A DNA stretch of 34,839 nucleotides from Streptococcus mitis (GCF_002096845.1 NZ_NCVK01000006.1:1-34839); one strand, 5' to 3'. Positions 17,322 through 26,486 are shown, counted from the stretch's first letter. Numbers and translations: made by a program. The notes: generated by a model from the letters alone, not told the origin.

Positions 17322-18170
17322 ATGAAATCAAAACTTGGTATAACACTCAGAAAAATTCGAAAAGGAAAGCAAATCAGTTTATGTTCTGTTGCTGACGAGC
17401 ATCTTTCTAAATCTCAAATATCTCGATTCGAACGTGGAGAATCAGAAATATCTTGTATTCGACTAATCAATATTTTAGATAAATTACATATAACTTTGGA
17501 TGAATTTATTATTCTTCATGACAATAATTCTACTAAAACTGGATTATTCGCTAACTTGGTGCAATATATTCGAAAACACTATTCCACAAAAAATTTTGCT
17601 AGTATTATTGAATTACTATCAAACTCTTCAAGTTATAACTTGGGTCCTTATGAAAAGACAATGGTAAAATCGATTCTCTATACAACAAATAAAAATTTTC
17701 TCCCCTCGGACGAGGAGTTATTACAGCTAACAGATTATCTTTTTAAAGTTGAAAACTGGGGTTACTATGAAATTATCCTATTAGGTAACTGTGTAAGAAC
17801 AATTAAATATAACTCTTACTTCCTATTAACTATAGAAATGTTAAAAAATTATATCTATTCAACATTAAATAAGACAAATAAACGGCTTGTTACACAATTG
17901 GCAATCAATTGCCTAATTGTTAGTATTGATAAAGAAGAATTTCAAAATTGTAGTTTTCTAATCAAAGAAATAAAAAAATTACTAAATAATGAATTAAACT
18001 ATTATGAACAAACCGTCTTCTTATATACATGTGGATACTTTGAATTTAAGTGCAATTCTGCGAACGGAATCGAAAAGATGAAACAAGCACTTCAGGTATT
18101 TGAAATTCTAGGAGAACATAATATAAAAGCACAGTACCAAGAGCACTATGACAAATATATTAATCAATAG
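17322..18170 (+). CDS. Rgg/GadR/MutR-family transcriptional regulator
   Basis: 282 aa. N-terminal XRE-type HTH ([20 protein letters not shown] followed by [16 protein letters not shown]) and an all-helical C-terminal domain with Tyr/Leu-rich TPR-like repeats, the standard Rgg layout and size. Such proteins bind imported short peptides and switch on adjacent peptide or bacteriocin genes. ATG 17322 has AGGA upstream. It is divergent from the SHP-like peptide and the exporter/peptide locus, which it probably controls. AT-rich codon use differs from the pyrDA/gdhA backbone. Confidence 0.85.
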   Translation: MKSKLGITLRKIRKGKQISLCSVADEHLSKSQISRFERGESEISCIRLINILDKLHITLDEFIILHDNNSTKTGLFANLVQYIRKHYSTKNFASIIELLSNSSSYNLGPYEKTMVKSILYTTNKNFLPSDEELLQLTDYLFKVENWGYYEIILLGNCVRTIKYNSYFLLTIEMLKNYIYSTLNKTNKRLVTQLAINCLIVSIDKEEFQNCSFLIKEIKKLLNNELNYYEQTVFLYTCGYFEFKCNSANGIEKMKQALQVFEILGEHNIKAQYQEHYDKYINQ

Positions 18171-18259
18171 CATAAAGGTAGTTAATCTTTAACCACCATA
18201 GGATTAGTTCTTGTTATTCCAAAAGTATTTCTATACTAATTTTTTTATCAAAATCCTTA

Positions 18260-20075
18260 TCATTCAGTACTTTTACAAACATTTCTAAATTTTTTATTAA
18301 GCTCATACTCATAGAGATAATGATCTAGCTCCTTTTGAAACGCTCTTATTTCTTCGCTTACTTGTTCTACTGTAATTGATTCTGGCAAATTTAATTTTGA
18401 AAAGTCATATCTTGCAAGCTTTCGACTGCTCACATCATCACTCTTCAAATTGATAAGCACTTCCGCCATCTTATTTAAGTTGGCGATTTTTTCATTAATT
18501 TGATTTAGTTTTATATCTATCTCTGCTATTTCTTTTACTAACTCATCTTTAATGTCTTGGTATTTCTTATCTGCTTCAGTTAATTCAATGAAGAGGTTAA
18601 TCTCAGTAATCTTTTCCTGTAGACTCTTAACTGTAGGTCTTCTGTATGGTATTACTCGACTATCGTTGGTTAGCTGTCTTATCAATGTTCGTCCTTTGAC
18701 ATACTGATCCTTATCCGAATGTTCTTTGTTATAGACAAAGTATGAGGTTGTCTCACGTATAAAGATTTTATATTTTGTTTGATTCTCTTCTTCCAGAATA
18801 TCTAATTGATAATTGGGAATGAAAATGAGACCACTCTGCTTAATACCAAAAGACACTTTGATATAAATGCCCTCATCAACTAGCTTCGCTATTTGGTTCT
18901 CTGCAAGTTCCACTTCAAATTCACGAACGGTATCTCGTTTTTCTTTAAATGTCTCAAAGGCTTCCTCAATCTCTTCAGTGGATACTTTATCCTTATCTCG
19001 TTCTTCTTGGAAAGCATGGTACTGTGCCTGTAAATTCTCTAATCCTTCTGAAGCAATGACTTCCTTATTTTTAAAATAATCTTGAAAAAATTTGACATCA
19101 TATAATTTCTTATCACTTATTTTTTGATGACCCAAACTTATCTTTTGATTCTCTTCTTCCAGGATAAAAGTTACATTTTTTTGTTTTAAGTCAATGGTTA
19201 GATTCAATTCTTTTGCTTTTGTCATTAAATCTTCTAAAGAATTGACACGGTTCAACAAAAATTCTAAACGACTTTCAATCTCTTGCTTAGCAAAATGCGT
19301 TCTAAAAAATTCTTCATCATATAGATCTCGTTTGCTGAGTTGGCGTCCTCGAATTGGCTTTATCATCGTTCTATCTGTCATCAAAAAACGGCTATGCTTT
19401 TGACTAAAATCAATCTGAACATGCAACTGCTTTGCTTTCTCTAAAAAATCATCAAACGATTTAGATTGCTGCAGCAAAAAATAAAGACGTTGTTTCAATT
19501 CAAATTTATGACTAGATTCCCTATATTTTTTTATAATCTCGATAGGAATAACGTTTCTCAATAATTTTTGCACCAGCCACTTTAGAAATACGGTCTGAAA
19601 TCATACGGAGGTTTCGTTCCAAGGCATAGTTCCATATCAACTTTTTATATGAATTGCGGTCAATAGCGTTGATTAGAATGTGATTATGAACATGATCTTT
19701 GTCTGTGTGAGTTGCTACGATAAACTTAAAACGACCTCCTGTCAATTCCATCATGGTCTCATAACCAATGCGGTTAATTTCTTCAGGTGTCAGATTATCT
19801 TCAGGAGAAAATGATTGAATGAGGTGATGAGCATGAATAGTTTGTTGGTGTTTTTCTTGTCGGTCGTTTCTGGATTCGTACAACTTGTCATTATTGCTGA
19901 AGTTGACATTGTACATCTCTACCATTTCTGCATGACTAGGGAAGTCCAAGTAATTGCTCATGCCAAAATCAGATACCAATTTCAAATTGTCCGTTTTATC
20001 AGGGTTGAGAATATACTTAATTAAACGCCTACGATATTTTTTTCCGTGCGTCGTAAAGTGTTTAGTAACTACCAT
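18260..20075 (-). pseudogene. Tn5252-type relaxase, split by a frameshift in an A7 run
   Basis: The N-terminal part (20075..19521, 184 aa) is a relaxase/mobilisation nuclease domain with the three-histidine metal motif HTDKDHVHNH (His123, 128, 130, 132). The C-terminal part (437 aa in another frame, from 19573) is the rest of the protein, charged and coiled-coil-like. At 19526..19532 the coding strand has seven A; with six, YRDYKK continues directly as YRESSHKFELKQRLYFL, as expected for one ~600-aa Tn5252 relaxase. So this is one gene with a +1-nt homopolymer insertion. Three explanations fit: a real mutation, a sequencing error, or a site rescued by slippage. The relaxase nicks oriT and pilots the strand. 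It overlaps mobC by 14 bp. Confidence 0.9.
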
Positions 20076-20427
20076 GAAACTCCTTCAGTCTTTTCACCTC
20101 CACTTGAAAATCTTTCTCTACTCCAGTAATTAACTCACTAATTCCCTTACTCAATTCTTGTAATTGTTCCCGAGAAATCAAATGGCTCTGATTGATAGCG
20201 CGCGCAATTTGATTAATATTATTTCCAATCCGTCTCAATTCAAAAACTAACTGGTCATAGGTATCCGTGTTAATTGTGACAAAAGCCATATTGGGATTAA
20301 GCAAAACTTTTCTGGCATAGACTGAGAAATTTTGACAATTGCTCTTAGCAATCCGTTCATTCAATTGGTGTAATTCTGGATCAGTTAGAAATACTTTTTT
20401 GAGATTGGTACGATAGCGATAAACCAT
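20062..20427 (-). CDS. mobC: MobC-family relaxosome accessory protein
   Basis: 121-aa MobC-like protein with the conserved RRIGNNINQIARAINQ motif (residues ~68-83) near the centre and a ribbon-helix-helix-like N-terminus (KKVFLTDPELHQLNERIAKS). MobC proteins bind oriT DNA and help the relaxase nick. It overlaps the relaxase start by 14 bp and follows the 119-aa accessory gene by 9 bp, so the three form one mobilisation operon. Confidence 0.9.
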   Translation of the reverse strand: MVYRYRTNLKKVFLTDPELHQLNERIAKSNCQNFSVYARKVLLNPNMAFVTINTDTYDQLVFELRRIGNNINQIARAINQSHLISREQLQELSKGISELITGVEKDFQVEVKRLKEFHGSY

Positions 20428-20436
20428 TACATCCTC

Positions 20437-20796
20437 CTAACCAATATATTTTTCACGGAACTCACGACTGAGAGGCTGCACTTGATTCACTTCTGCAATC
20501 AATTCTTGAACGCAAGTCAATAAGATTGAGACGTGCTCTTGAGTCACTTGATGATTTTCTCTTGCGACAACCAGAACTTCATACACATCTCGACTAATCT
20601 GTTCAAACTTTTGAGACTGCCAAAGGGAGAACCAACTTTCAAAAATTCTATCCTGATAATTCTTTTTCAATAAATTTTGACGAAGAAATTCTGAGAAACT
20701 ATCCACTTTTTGTTCCCTCATCATTTCTTTTATCTGTTTTTCTTCTTGTCTCGTAATTCTAAATTGCTTTCGGATTGACTTAATTTCTTGTCCCAT
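20437..20796 (-). CDS. Putative ribbon-helix-helix mobilisation accessory protein
   Basis: 119 aa. The N-terminal ~45 residues (FRITRQEEKQIKEMMREQ, FSEFLRQNLLKK) have the strand-helix-helix pattern of MobC/NikA-type RHH proteins. The rest is helical with no motif. First gene of the mobilisation operon, directly beside the probable oriT, with AAGGG upstream of the ATG. In Tn5252 a small ORF of this kind precedes mobC and the relaxase. It probably binds oriT, which is an inference. Confidence 0.75.
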   Translation of the reverse strand: MGQEIKSIRKQFRITRQEEKQIKEMMREQKVDSFSEFLRQNLLKKNYQDRIFESWFSLWQSQKFEQISRDVYEVLVVARENHQVTQEHVSILLTCVQELIAEVNQVQPLSREFREKYIG

Positions 20797-20799
20797 TCT

Positions 20800-21060
20800 G
20801 ATATCCCTTCAACATTCTACTTGTCTGACAGTGTAAGTCTACCTCACATTGTCAGTACGCTTCCTAAAGACCTCACTTGCTTCTTGTTCGGTCTTTGCGA
20901 GCTCAGATATTGTGGACACAATATCCCAAAAATCATATCGCCAGCCGACCAAAAATTTTCAGTTTTGACAGCCAACGATACGATAACTTGGTGGCTTCGC
21001 CCCCAAACCCCCAGTGAAAAATCAAAGATTGATTTTCCTGAGTATGATAAAAGGATAACA
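20800..21060. other. Probable oriT region
   Basis: A ~340-bp non-coding gap upstream of the mobilisation operon, where ICE oriT sites normally lie. It holds an imperfect 13-bp inverted repeat (20825..20837 with 20843..20855, TCTAC loop, two non-Watson-Crick pairs). Further in is a GC-rich block CTTCGCCCCCAAACCCCCAG (21002..21021 approx.), reminiscent of sequences near mobilisation origins of Gram-positive elements. The exact nic site cannot be set by eye. The plus-strand frame across this region is rejected as a gene. Confidence 0.6.
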
Positions 21061-21101
21061 AGAATAATTTGGAAAAATTATCACATCATTGAAAAGAGGA
21101 T

Positions 21102-21125
21102 AAAAAAAGAGAGCTGAATGCTCTC
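21102..21125 (-). terminator. Terminator of the ABC-3C-like operon
   Basis: Minus strand: GAGAGC / GCTCTC stem (6 bp, 5-nt loop) followed by seven T residues, 15 bp after the ATPase stop. It insulates oriT and the mobilisation operon from cargo transcription. Confidence 0.85.
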
Positions 21126-21139
21126 AAGAAATATCCTTA

Positions 21140-23788
21140 TCAGTGTAATTCACGCACATTCTGATAATCAATATCAACATGTGAATTTGAATTTGCAAAC
21201 TTGTACCCCATAAATAAAGCGTTGTGGTCACTATACGTTGATAAAATAATTTGATACCTATCTACAATCCCGTGACGCAAAATCTCAATAAACGACAATA
21301 CGTTCATTGCATCCATATCTTGAATTGGATCATCTATCATCAAGAAATTTAAATTGTCGGACAACTTGAACATCGTATTCAAAGATAAGGTAAATGCAAG
21401 TGATACAACAGCTAACTGACCCGTACTTAATTGATTCATTACATCATGGTCATTATTCGGATCTGATTTAAATCTAATAATTGCTGCTCTTTCATCGCTA
21501 CTATCCGTTGCTTTTTTATAGGTTAAGAAAATTCCCAAACCTTGTTGATAATTTTGTAACATTTTTGCTGAGTATATGAAGAATGGAATGCGTAGCTGTT
21601 TAACAATGCCTATTTTGAACTTTTTCACCTCTTCTTCATATCTAGTATGAATTTCTTTTAACCGCTCTGCAGTTTTTTCCAATATTTCTATCTGACGAGA
21701 TAATTCTTGGAGTTGTATATTTTGAACTAGTTTATGCTGTTTATCTAAGTAGAGTTTCTTCTCCTCTAAATCTTCAATACGAATATTCTCCAATTCTTCA
21801 ACTTTATTTTGAAAATACACGGGGAAGATATTCTCAGTATCCACTATCATATTTTCATTGATTGCATAGCTAGTATCAATTGTTGAGTTAATATACATTT
21901 TTAATTCAGATAATAGGCTTTCAACCGTAGATTTACTTATCTTAGAATATGAATTTGGTTTAATTTGATATGTTTCTAACCGTAATTCAGGAAATTCTTT
22001 TATTAATTCGTCAAGTTGTCTCTCAATATTTTCTAGATTACTAATATCTAAAGAACTATAAAGTTCATCATCGGCTACCAGTTTAGATTGGAATTCTTGT
22101 AAATTAGACTGGTACTGTTGATTATATACATCAAATGTTAAACTATCTAGCCGATAAGATGATACATTTGTGTACGATTGAATAAAAGTTTTAAAACCAT
22201 TAATATTGAGAGAATAGTTCTTATACTCATTACGTAATTCTTGTAACTTAGCTAATAGAATTTCATCTATATTCGTAGTAAGGCTATTTAATTCATCAGT
22301 AATTCTTTGTTTCATTTGCTGAATTAATGAACTTAGCAACAATTGTACCTCTTGCAATTTTTGACTCTCTCTAGATGAAATTTCAGATAGATAAGCTTCA
22401 TAAGTATCATAAGCTTGTTTCAAGTCATTGAAAGAAGCAAACTGCTGACTACAGAATGGGCATTTATTTTCATCAACATGTTGATGCCTTAATTCATTAA
22501 ACTTGTTACTTAAATCACTCCTAAGTTGACGTAAATCACTTAAGTTTTTATCTACTTGTCCAACACTTTCTCTTAGTGTCTGGTAGCTTGTAAATTGTGA
22601 TTTAAGTGATTCAAAATCATTTGATAACCTATCATTTTGATCATACTGAAAAGACCGCACTGTCATCTGATTGATATCACTTGACAGATTCACCCAGTAT
22701 TGATTTAATTGTTTTCTTCGCCTATATTCATGAGAGATAGTCTCAAAAGATTGAAGATAATTTTCTAAAAGTACGTATTCAAATAATCTCGGATTCTCTA
22801 ATATGTATTTTTCCCACAGCCATTGATTATTTGGTCTTTGAACAAGTGGAAATAAAATAGAGGAATATAGAACACTATCCATAGTGTTGATTTCTCTCTT
22901 TCGGTTATCCTTTTTCAACTTTCTTTGATATTCAGTAATTGAAAAATTTTGTTTAAATTCGATAATCTTGTTAATGGTAATTTTAAAATCATCTAACTGA
23001 TTAAGGTTATCTACAGAAAATGGACTCTCTTTATCAAATGGGAAAGTCCGATGTTTGAATAATCTTTTGGGAGCAATATTATCAAATTTTTGCTCAGTAA
23101 ACTTTTCTTTTTGCTCAGTAAGAGTTCTTAATCTACTATTAATAGCCCTATGCACTTCATTAATTTTCTTTATCTTACCCTCGATTTCATCTGTTTTCAC
23201 CAAAAACGAGAGATCATTGCTCCTATCTTTCTCAGATTTCTTTAGAAAAAACGTTGTCTCTTCTTGTTGGATATAGTTAAACAGATTGAAAATCTTAGCA
23301 ATTTCATATTTCCCATTAACCTCTAAAAATTTATCAACTGTAGTCTGATTTATTTTAGACAATTTAATATCATTATCTATGCTACTAAAATTTTTATCAG
23401 TTACTTCTTCCTGCCGAAACAACTTAAATTGCTCGATAGATTTCTTTGGAGCAAATACCTTCCCACCTGTAGGACTATTATTTGTTAAAATTCGAATAAT
23501 AGCTAACTGCTCACCATTTGATTTTTCTAACCATAATTTTATAATCACCGGTTTAGAACTATCATTTTGAAAGAAAGGTTTATTATACGTAATATTTTCG
23601 CCTGTTACTTGAATCATTTGAGTGATTCGAGAAATATTACCTGTCAAACCTAACTCTATTGCATCAAAAATAGTTGTCTTTCCAAATCCATTTGGCCCAA
23701 CTAAAAACGTTATATTATCACTAAAATCAATAACCGTTTTATGTCTAAAATTTTTAAAATTATAAAGTAAAATCTTTTTGATTTTCAC
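21140..23788 (-). CDS. SMC/Rad50-like ABC ATPase, ABC-3C-type component
   Basis: 882 aa. The N-terminal ATPase half has KKILLYNFKNF and Walker A GPNGFGKTT (31-39). Long helical, coiled-coil arms carry a CPFC zinc-hook-like motif near residue 443. The C-terminal half has the signature LSTGQLAVVSLAF (787-) and Walker B FLMIDDP (815-821). The second acidic residue is Asp, not the usual Glu. This is the Rad50/RecF-like type, but the operon context differs from DNA repair. It is the last gene of a three-gene unit with a nuclease-like effector and a middle component, matching predicted ABC-three-component conflict systems, where the ATPase is thought to sense invading nucleic acid or a nucleoprotein complex. 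It overlaps the middle gene by 29 bp. Confidence 0.85.
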   Translation of the reverse strand: MKIKKILLYNFKNFRHKTVIDFSDNITFLVGPNGFGKTTIFDAIELGLTGNISRITQMIQVTGENITYNKPFFQNDSSKPVIIKLWLEKSNGEQLAIIRILTNNSPTGGKVFAPKKSIEQFKLFRQEEVTDKNFSSIDNDIKLSKINQTTVDKFLEVNGKYEIAKIFNLFNYIQQEETTFFLKKSEKDRSNDLSFLVKTDEIEGKIKKINEVHRAINSRLRTLTEQKEKFTEQKFDNIAPKRLFKHRTFPFDKESPFSVDNLNQLDDFKITINKIIEFKQNFSITEYQRKLKKDNRKREINTMDSVLYSSILFPLVQRPNNQWLWEKYILENPRLFEYVLLENYLQSFETISHEYRRRKQLNQYWVNLSSDINQMTVRSFQYDQNDRLSNDFESLKSQFTSYQTLRESVGQVDKNLSDLRQLRSDLSNKFNELRHQHVDENKCPFCSQQFASFNDLKQAYDTYEAYLSEISSRESQKLQEVQLLLSSLIQQMKQRITDELNSLTTNIDEILLAKLQELRNEYKNYSLNINGFKTFIQSYTNVSSYRLDSLTFDVYNQQYQSNLQEFQSKLVADDELYSSLDISNLENIERQLDELIKEFPELRLETYQIKPNSYSKISKSTVESLLSELKMYINSTIDTSYAINENMIVDTENIFPVYFQNKVEELENIRIEDLEEKKLYLDKQHKLVQNIQLQELSRQIEILEKTAERLKEIHTRYEEEVKKFKIGIVKQLRIPFFIYSAKMLQNYQQGLGIFLTYKKATDSSDERAAIIRFKSDPNNDHDVMNQLSTGQLAVVSLAFTLSLNTMFKLSDNLNFLMIDDPIQDMDAMNVLSFIEILRHGIVDRYQIILSTYSDHNALFMGYKFANSNSHVDIDYQNVRELH

Positions 23789-24485
23789 AATCCCAATCCT
23801 CCAAAATTTGTTGTAAACTACCTATAGTAGCAGTATCTTCAAGTTGTGAACCAATCTTATCACTATTAAACAGCTCTAAAATATGACTTACTTGTTGCTC
23901 CTTCTCAACTAATCCTTCTGCTTCTATTCTTAATTTTATTCTATCTTCAATTGTTTCAAAGTGAGCATCAGAATGAGGAAGAGAAATAAATGGTAATTTG
24001 ATAATCAATTGCATAGCGATAAAATAAGCATCATTAAAAAACATGTCTTTCTCAAATTTATCGAATAAACTATCTTCATCTGAATTATCACCATTATCTT
24101 GAATATAATCAAATAAGTTTTGAATAGATGGTTCAAGTTTTCCGATACCTTCTTCGGTATAAAAGATGACATACTTCCTAAAATAATACTCATCCTCCTC
24201 TATCACTATAGCTACATTCTTAAGACTTTCGTATTCTTTTTTTAGATTCTCAACTTTCACAGCTACAAGTAAGGATGTATTCTTTTTGACTTTTTCATTA
24301 TCTAATTTTTGAAACTCTGAAATCAACTTCTCTAATTTATCAGTTTTAAAAAAATCTTGAATTTCTCCCATCTCAAAATGTTCAATAAGAAAAAACTCAT
24401 GCTCGTTACCAAATAACATCAAAGAAGGATGTTCAAGTAGATTGTATCTATTAGATTCCATAATACTAACTAAAAAATCATTCAT
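23760..24485 (-). CDS. Middle component of ABC-3C-like system
   Basis: 241 aa, acidic, no membrane segment and no catalytic motif. Helical stretches surround a YYFRKYVIFYTEEGIGKL-type strand region; the sequence ends in EDWDCENQKDFTL. It starts 8 bp inside the effector gene and overlaps the ATPase gene by 29 bp, so all three are translationally coupled and probably made in fixed ratio. By position and size it fits the middle-component role in ABC-3C systems, linking ATPase and effector. The assignment rests on context, not on a recognised motif. Confidence 0.7.
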   Translation of the reverse strand: MNDFLVSIMESNRYNLLEHPSLMLFGNEHEFFLIEHFEMGEIQDFFKTDKLEKLISEFQKLDNEKVKKNTSLLVAVKVENLKKEYESLKNVAIVIEEDEYYFRKYVIFYTEEGIGKLEPSIQNLFDYIQDNGDNSDEDSLFDKFEKDMFFNDAYFIAMQLIIKLPFISLPHSDAHFETIEDRIKLRIEAEGLVEKEQQVSHILELFNSDKIGSQLEDTATIGSLQQILEDWDCENQKDFTL

Positions 24486-25746
24486 ATTGTTCTCCTATTA
24501 ATTTCTCAACCGTTTTATCAATATCAATAAACTCAAGATGGTTTGAAAATAGACTATCCTTATCGAAAGGTCGTTGCCTATATGGTGACTCCAAAACATC
24601 ATTTAATTGTCGCTGCTCAAATAATGGTGAGTTTATCCTACCGTTTACTAGATAATCTACGTCAAAACTCGCTGTTAGAAACGGCTTATTATTTCTAATA
24701 CTTTGGACAAGTTTACCTACTTCGCCACTTTTATACTTTTTATTAATCAAACTTAGTCGATAACTTGACTGTGTTGAATCATAACGCAGATTAGGAATAT
24801 CAAAAAAATCCTGATTAATCTCTTTATAAAATTCATAAAATATTTCTTCAAAAATATCTTCATCCAGCAATGCATCTATTGACTGTACTTCTTTCAAAGA
24901 TTTTATACTTTTTTGAGGATGCAAGTCGATAATAAAATCTTCAAATTCCTTATGCGATAGATTTAAAATGGCATTGAATAAAGATGAGTCAGTGCTATCA
25001 TCAAAATTTTTATTCCAATAAATTTCAAATAACCTTTTTACTCTACTAATTGCTTGTTTTTCCCGTTTTTCGGTAGAAATAACAATATCGTAAATCTCTG
25101 AAAATAAAATTACTGGATTTGCTCCTCCTCCAGCTTCATGTGCCTCTCTTATTTTTGTACACAGTAAATCTTTCAATTCAAATAAAGTTTCGTCAATATG
25201 GTCATCATCATCCCGGAGACTATGACAGATTTTCGTGAGTATAGTTTTTAATTCTACTTTACAAAAACTATCTATTTTAGAATTACTATCCTCATCACTC
25301 AATTTACAATACTTGTTACCATCAGGATATTCATATAGTTTAACAGCTCTTTCGTTTGGAACAAATTTAGGTTTATTTGGTAGTTCTTTAAATTTATCCT
25401 CTGGTAAATCAAATCCCTTTACTTCACAAATTGTGTGTAAATATCTTGAATCTTCATCAATACCATCAACATTAAATCCAGTCAACACATCCGCGTAATC
25501 ATTTAGATTTTTCGAAGTTGTTTTCGCTTTAACTTGATGCCTTGAAATAACTTGTTCATTCCGAACGATGTCCACGTCTTCGCCATTTTCTTTTTCAAAT
25601 TGAACAGAATAGCTACTATGATCCTCATCTTTTTTTAGCAAATCACATAGTTCTTTCAAAGCAAGAAAAATACCAACCTGTCCTTGATGATTATAGCCAC
25701 TCCAACTGGATGTTGCATTATTCTTTTTACCTGCCACCTTCAACAA
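24478..25746 (-). CDS. ABC-3C-like effector with restriction-endonuclease-like N-domain
   Basis: About 420 aa. The N-terminus has the SSWSGYNHQGQVGIFLAL helix seen before the nuclease core of such effectors. A PD-(D/E)XK variant follows: GEDVDIV gives Asp (~59) and RHQVKAK gives Gln-x-Lys (~71/73), the D...QxK form. The remaining ~300 residues are helical, acidic and likely bind the partner proteins. It probably cleaves DNA when the ATPase senses a threat (inferred). The start is non-ATG: TTG 25746, TTG 25743 or GTG 25737; GAGGAG at 25753..25748 favours one of the latter two. First gene of the operon, preceded by a 24-aa frame with its own ribosome site. Confidence 0.8.
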   Translation of the reverse strand: MLKVAGKKNNATSSWSGYNHQGQVGIFLALKELCDLLKKDEDHSSYSVQFEKENGEDVDIVRNEQVISRHQVKAKTTSKNLNDYADVLTGFNVDGIDEDSRYLHTICEVKGFDLPEDKFKELPNKPKFVPNERAVKLYEYPDGNKYCKLSDEDSNSKIDSFCKVELKTILTKICHSLRDDDDHIDETLFELKDLLCTKIREAHEAGGGANPVILFSEIYDIVISTEKREKQAISRVKRLFEIYWNKNFDDSTDSSLFNAILNLSHKEFEDFIIDLHPQKSIKSLKEVQSIDALLDEDIFEEIFYEFYKEINQDFFDIPNLRYDSTQSSYRLSLINKKYKSGEVGKLVQSIRNNKPFLTASFDVDYLVNGRINSPLFEQRQLNDVLESPYRQRPFDKDSLFSNHLEFIDIDKTVEKLIGEQYE

Positions 25747-25760
25747 TCTCCTCTTAAATA

Positions 25761-25835
25761 TTAATTCATTAAACCGTTGAGGTTATCATTTTCTAACTCT
25801 CTTAAATTATCAACCAAGTTCAACGATACCATCAT
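25761..25835 (-). CDS. 24-aa leader-like frame upstream of the ABC-3C-like operon
   Basis: Starts with two adjacent ATG codons (25835) and has CGAGGA 5 nt upstream. The peptide is MMVSLNLVDNLRELEND followed by seven more residues, ending just 8 bp before the effector's ribosome site. A 7-1-7 perfect inverted repeat (25826..25840) overlaps its start codons. The frame is open about 10 codons further upstream, so it may also be the tail of a lost gene. Possible leader peptide, small partner or remnant. Confidence 0.35.
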   Translation of the reverse strand: MMVSLNLVDNLRELENDNLNGLMN

Positions 25836-25918
25836 GGTATTCCTCGGAGTTTCTTTTTGCCTAACTTAAATCTATAATGAGCTCTTCGTAGCGAACTAGA
25901 ATGCTTAAATAGGACAAA

Positions 25919-26119
25919 TCAATTTTTTACTTCAACTTGCTTGTTAATAAATTTTCTAGCTTGTTCAAAGTCAGACGTAATATAGAAACCAGGTCCAAAA
26001 TCTAGCTCACTCCCTAAATTAAATTGAACATCGATTCCTTTTTTTAAGGATTCTAAATGTCGGAACAATGTCGCATGAAAGCACTGCGTCTGACCTAGTT
26101 GCTTTATCCTGCTTGGTAG
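25919..26119 (-). pseudogene. Remnant resembling DUF3990-type protein
   Basis: A 66-codon minus-strand open frame without a start codon, ending at TGA 25919. It contains ELDFGPGFYITSDFEQARKF, the G-FY-T-x(n)-QA pattern typical of DUF3990 proteins, which have an ADP-ribosyltransferase-like fold. Both flanks are broken by stops. This is likely the middle of a decayed gene, perhaps an earlier cargo toxin. Together with the 24-aa frame it accounts for most of the gap 25747-26210. Confidence 0.45.
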
Positions 26120-26210
26120 TCAACTCCAAAATATTTACTTCCTTATCTAGTCTATACTAAAAGTATAACACAAGACTTTATTCAAGTAAAAGAAATTTTT
26201 ATAAAACGAT

Positions 26211-26486
26211 TCACTTCCTTCCATCTTTCCTAAATCTCTCTAAATTCTTCTCCAATTGTTCCTTATGAAGTTGATTCTTAGCTTCCTTTAATGTGTCGTC
26301 CAAAGTTTCTTCCCTATAAGTTGATTCTGTTTTTAGTTGTTCTGATTCTTGATCTGGAGTGAAAATGATATCTAGCAGTCGGTCTATTTTTTCAAGATCT
26401 TGGACGGGCATACCAGACAGTCGATGAATCAACTTCTTAAATACATCACTATTGTCTTGATTTTTCTTAAAAAATGTTGTAAACAT
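26211..26486 (-). CDS. Small ICE hypothetical protein (91 aa)
   Basis: ATG 26486 with GAGAGG 6 nt upstream. Charged, helical protein with a KKNQDNSDVFKKLIHRLSG start and a Glu/Lys-rich C-terminal helix (EEKNLERFRKDGRK-like). No motif or membrane segment. It follows two other small ICE genes on the same strand and is probably part of the Tn5252-type accessory block. Function unknown. Confidence 0.7.
   Translation of the reverse strand: MFTTFFKKNQDNSDVFKKLIHRLSGMPVQDLEKIDRLLDIIFTPDQESEQLKTESTYREETLDDTLKEAKNQLHKEQLEKNLERFRKDGRK

Noticed and set aside
18177..18197. Hairpin between the Rgg gene and the relaxase as a terminator
   Set aside because: The stem has an internal mismatch and no T-tract on either strand; not enough to call.
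18260..19573. Separate 437-aa gene starting at 19573
   Set aside because: Its first ~18 codons are an out-of-frame reading of relaxase sequence; the rest is the C-terminal part of the same relaxase beyond the A7 frameshift.
20788..21117. Plus-strand 109-codon frame
   Set aside because: It crosses the probable oriT and ends inside the hairpin of the minus-strand terminator at 21102..21125. It starts within the RHH-gene start region and has no ribosome site.
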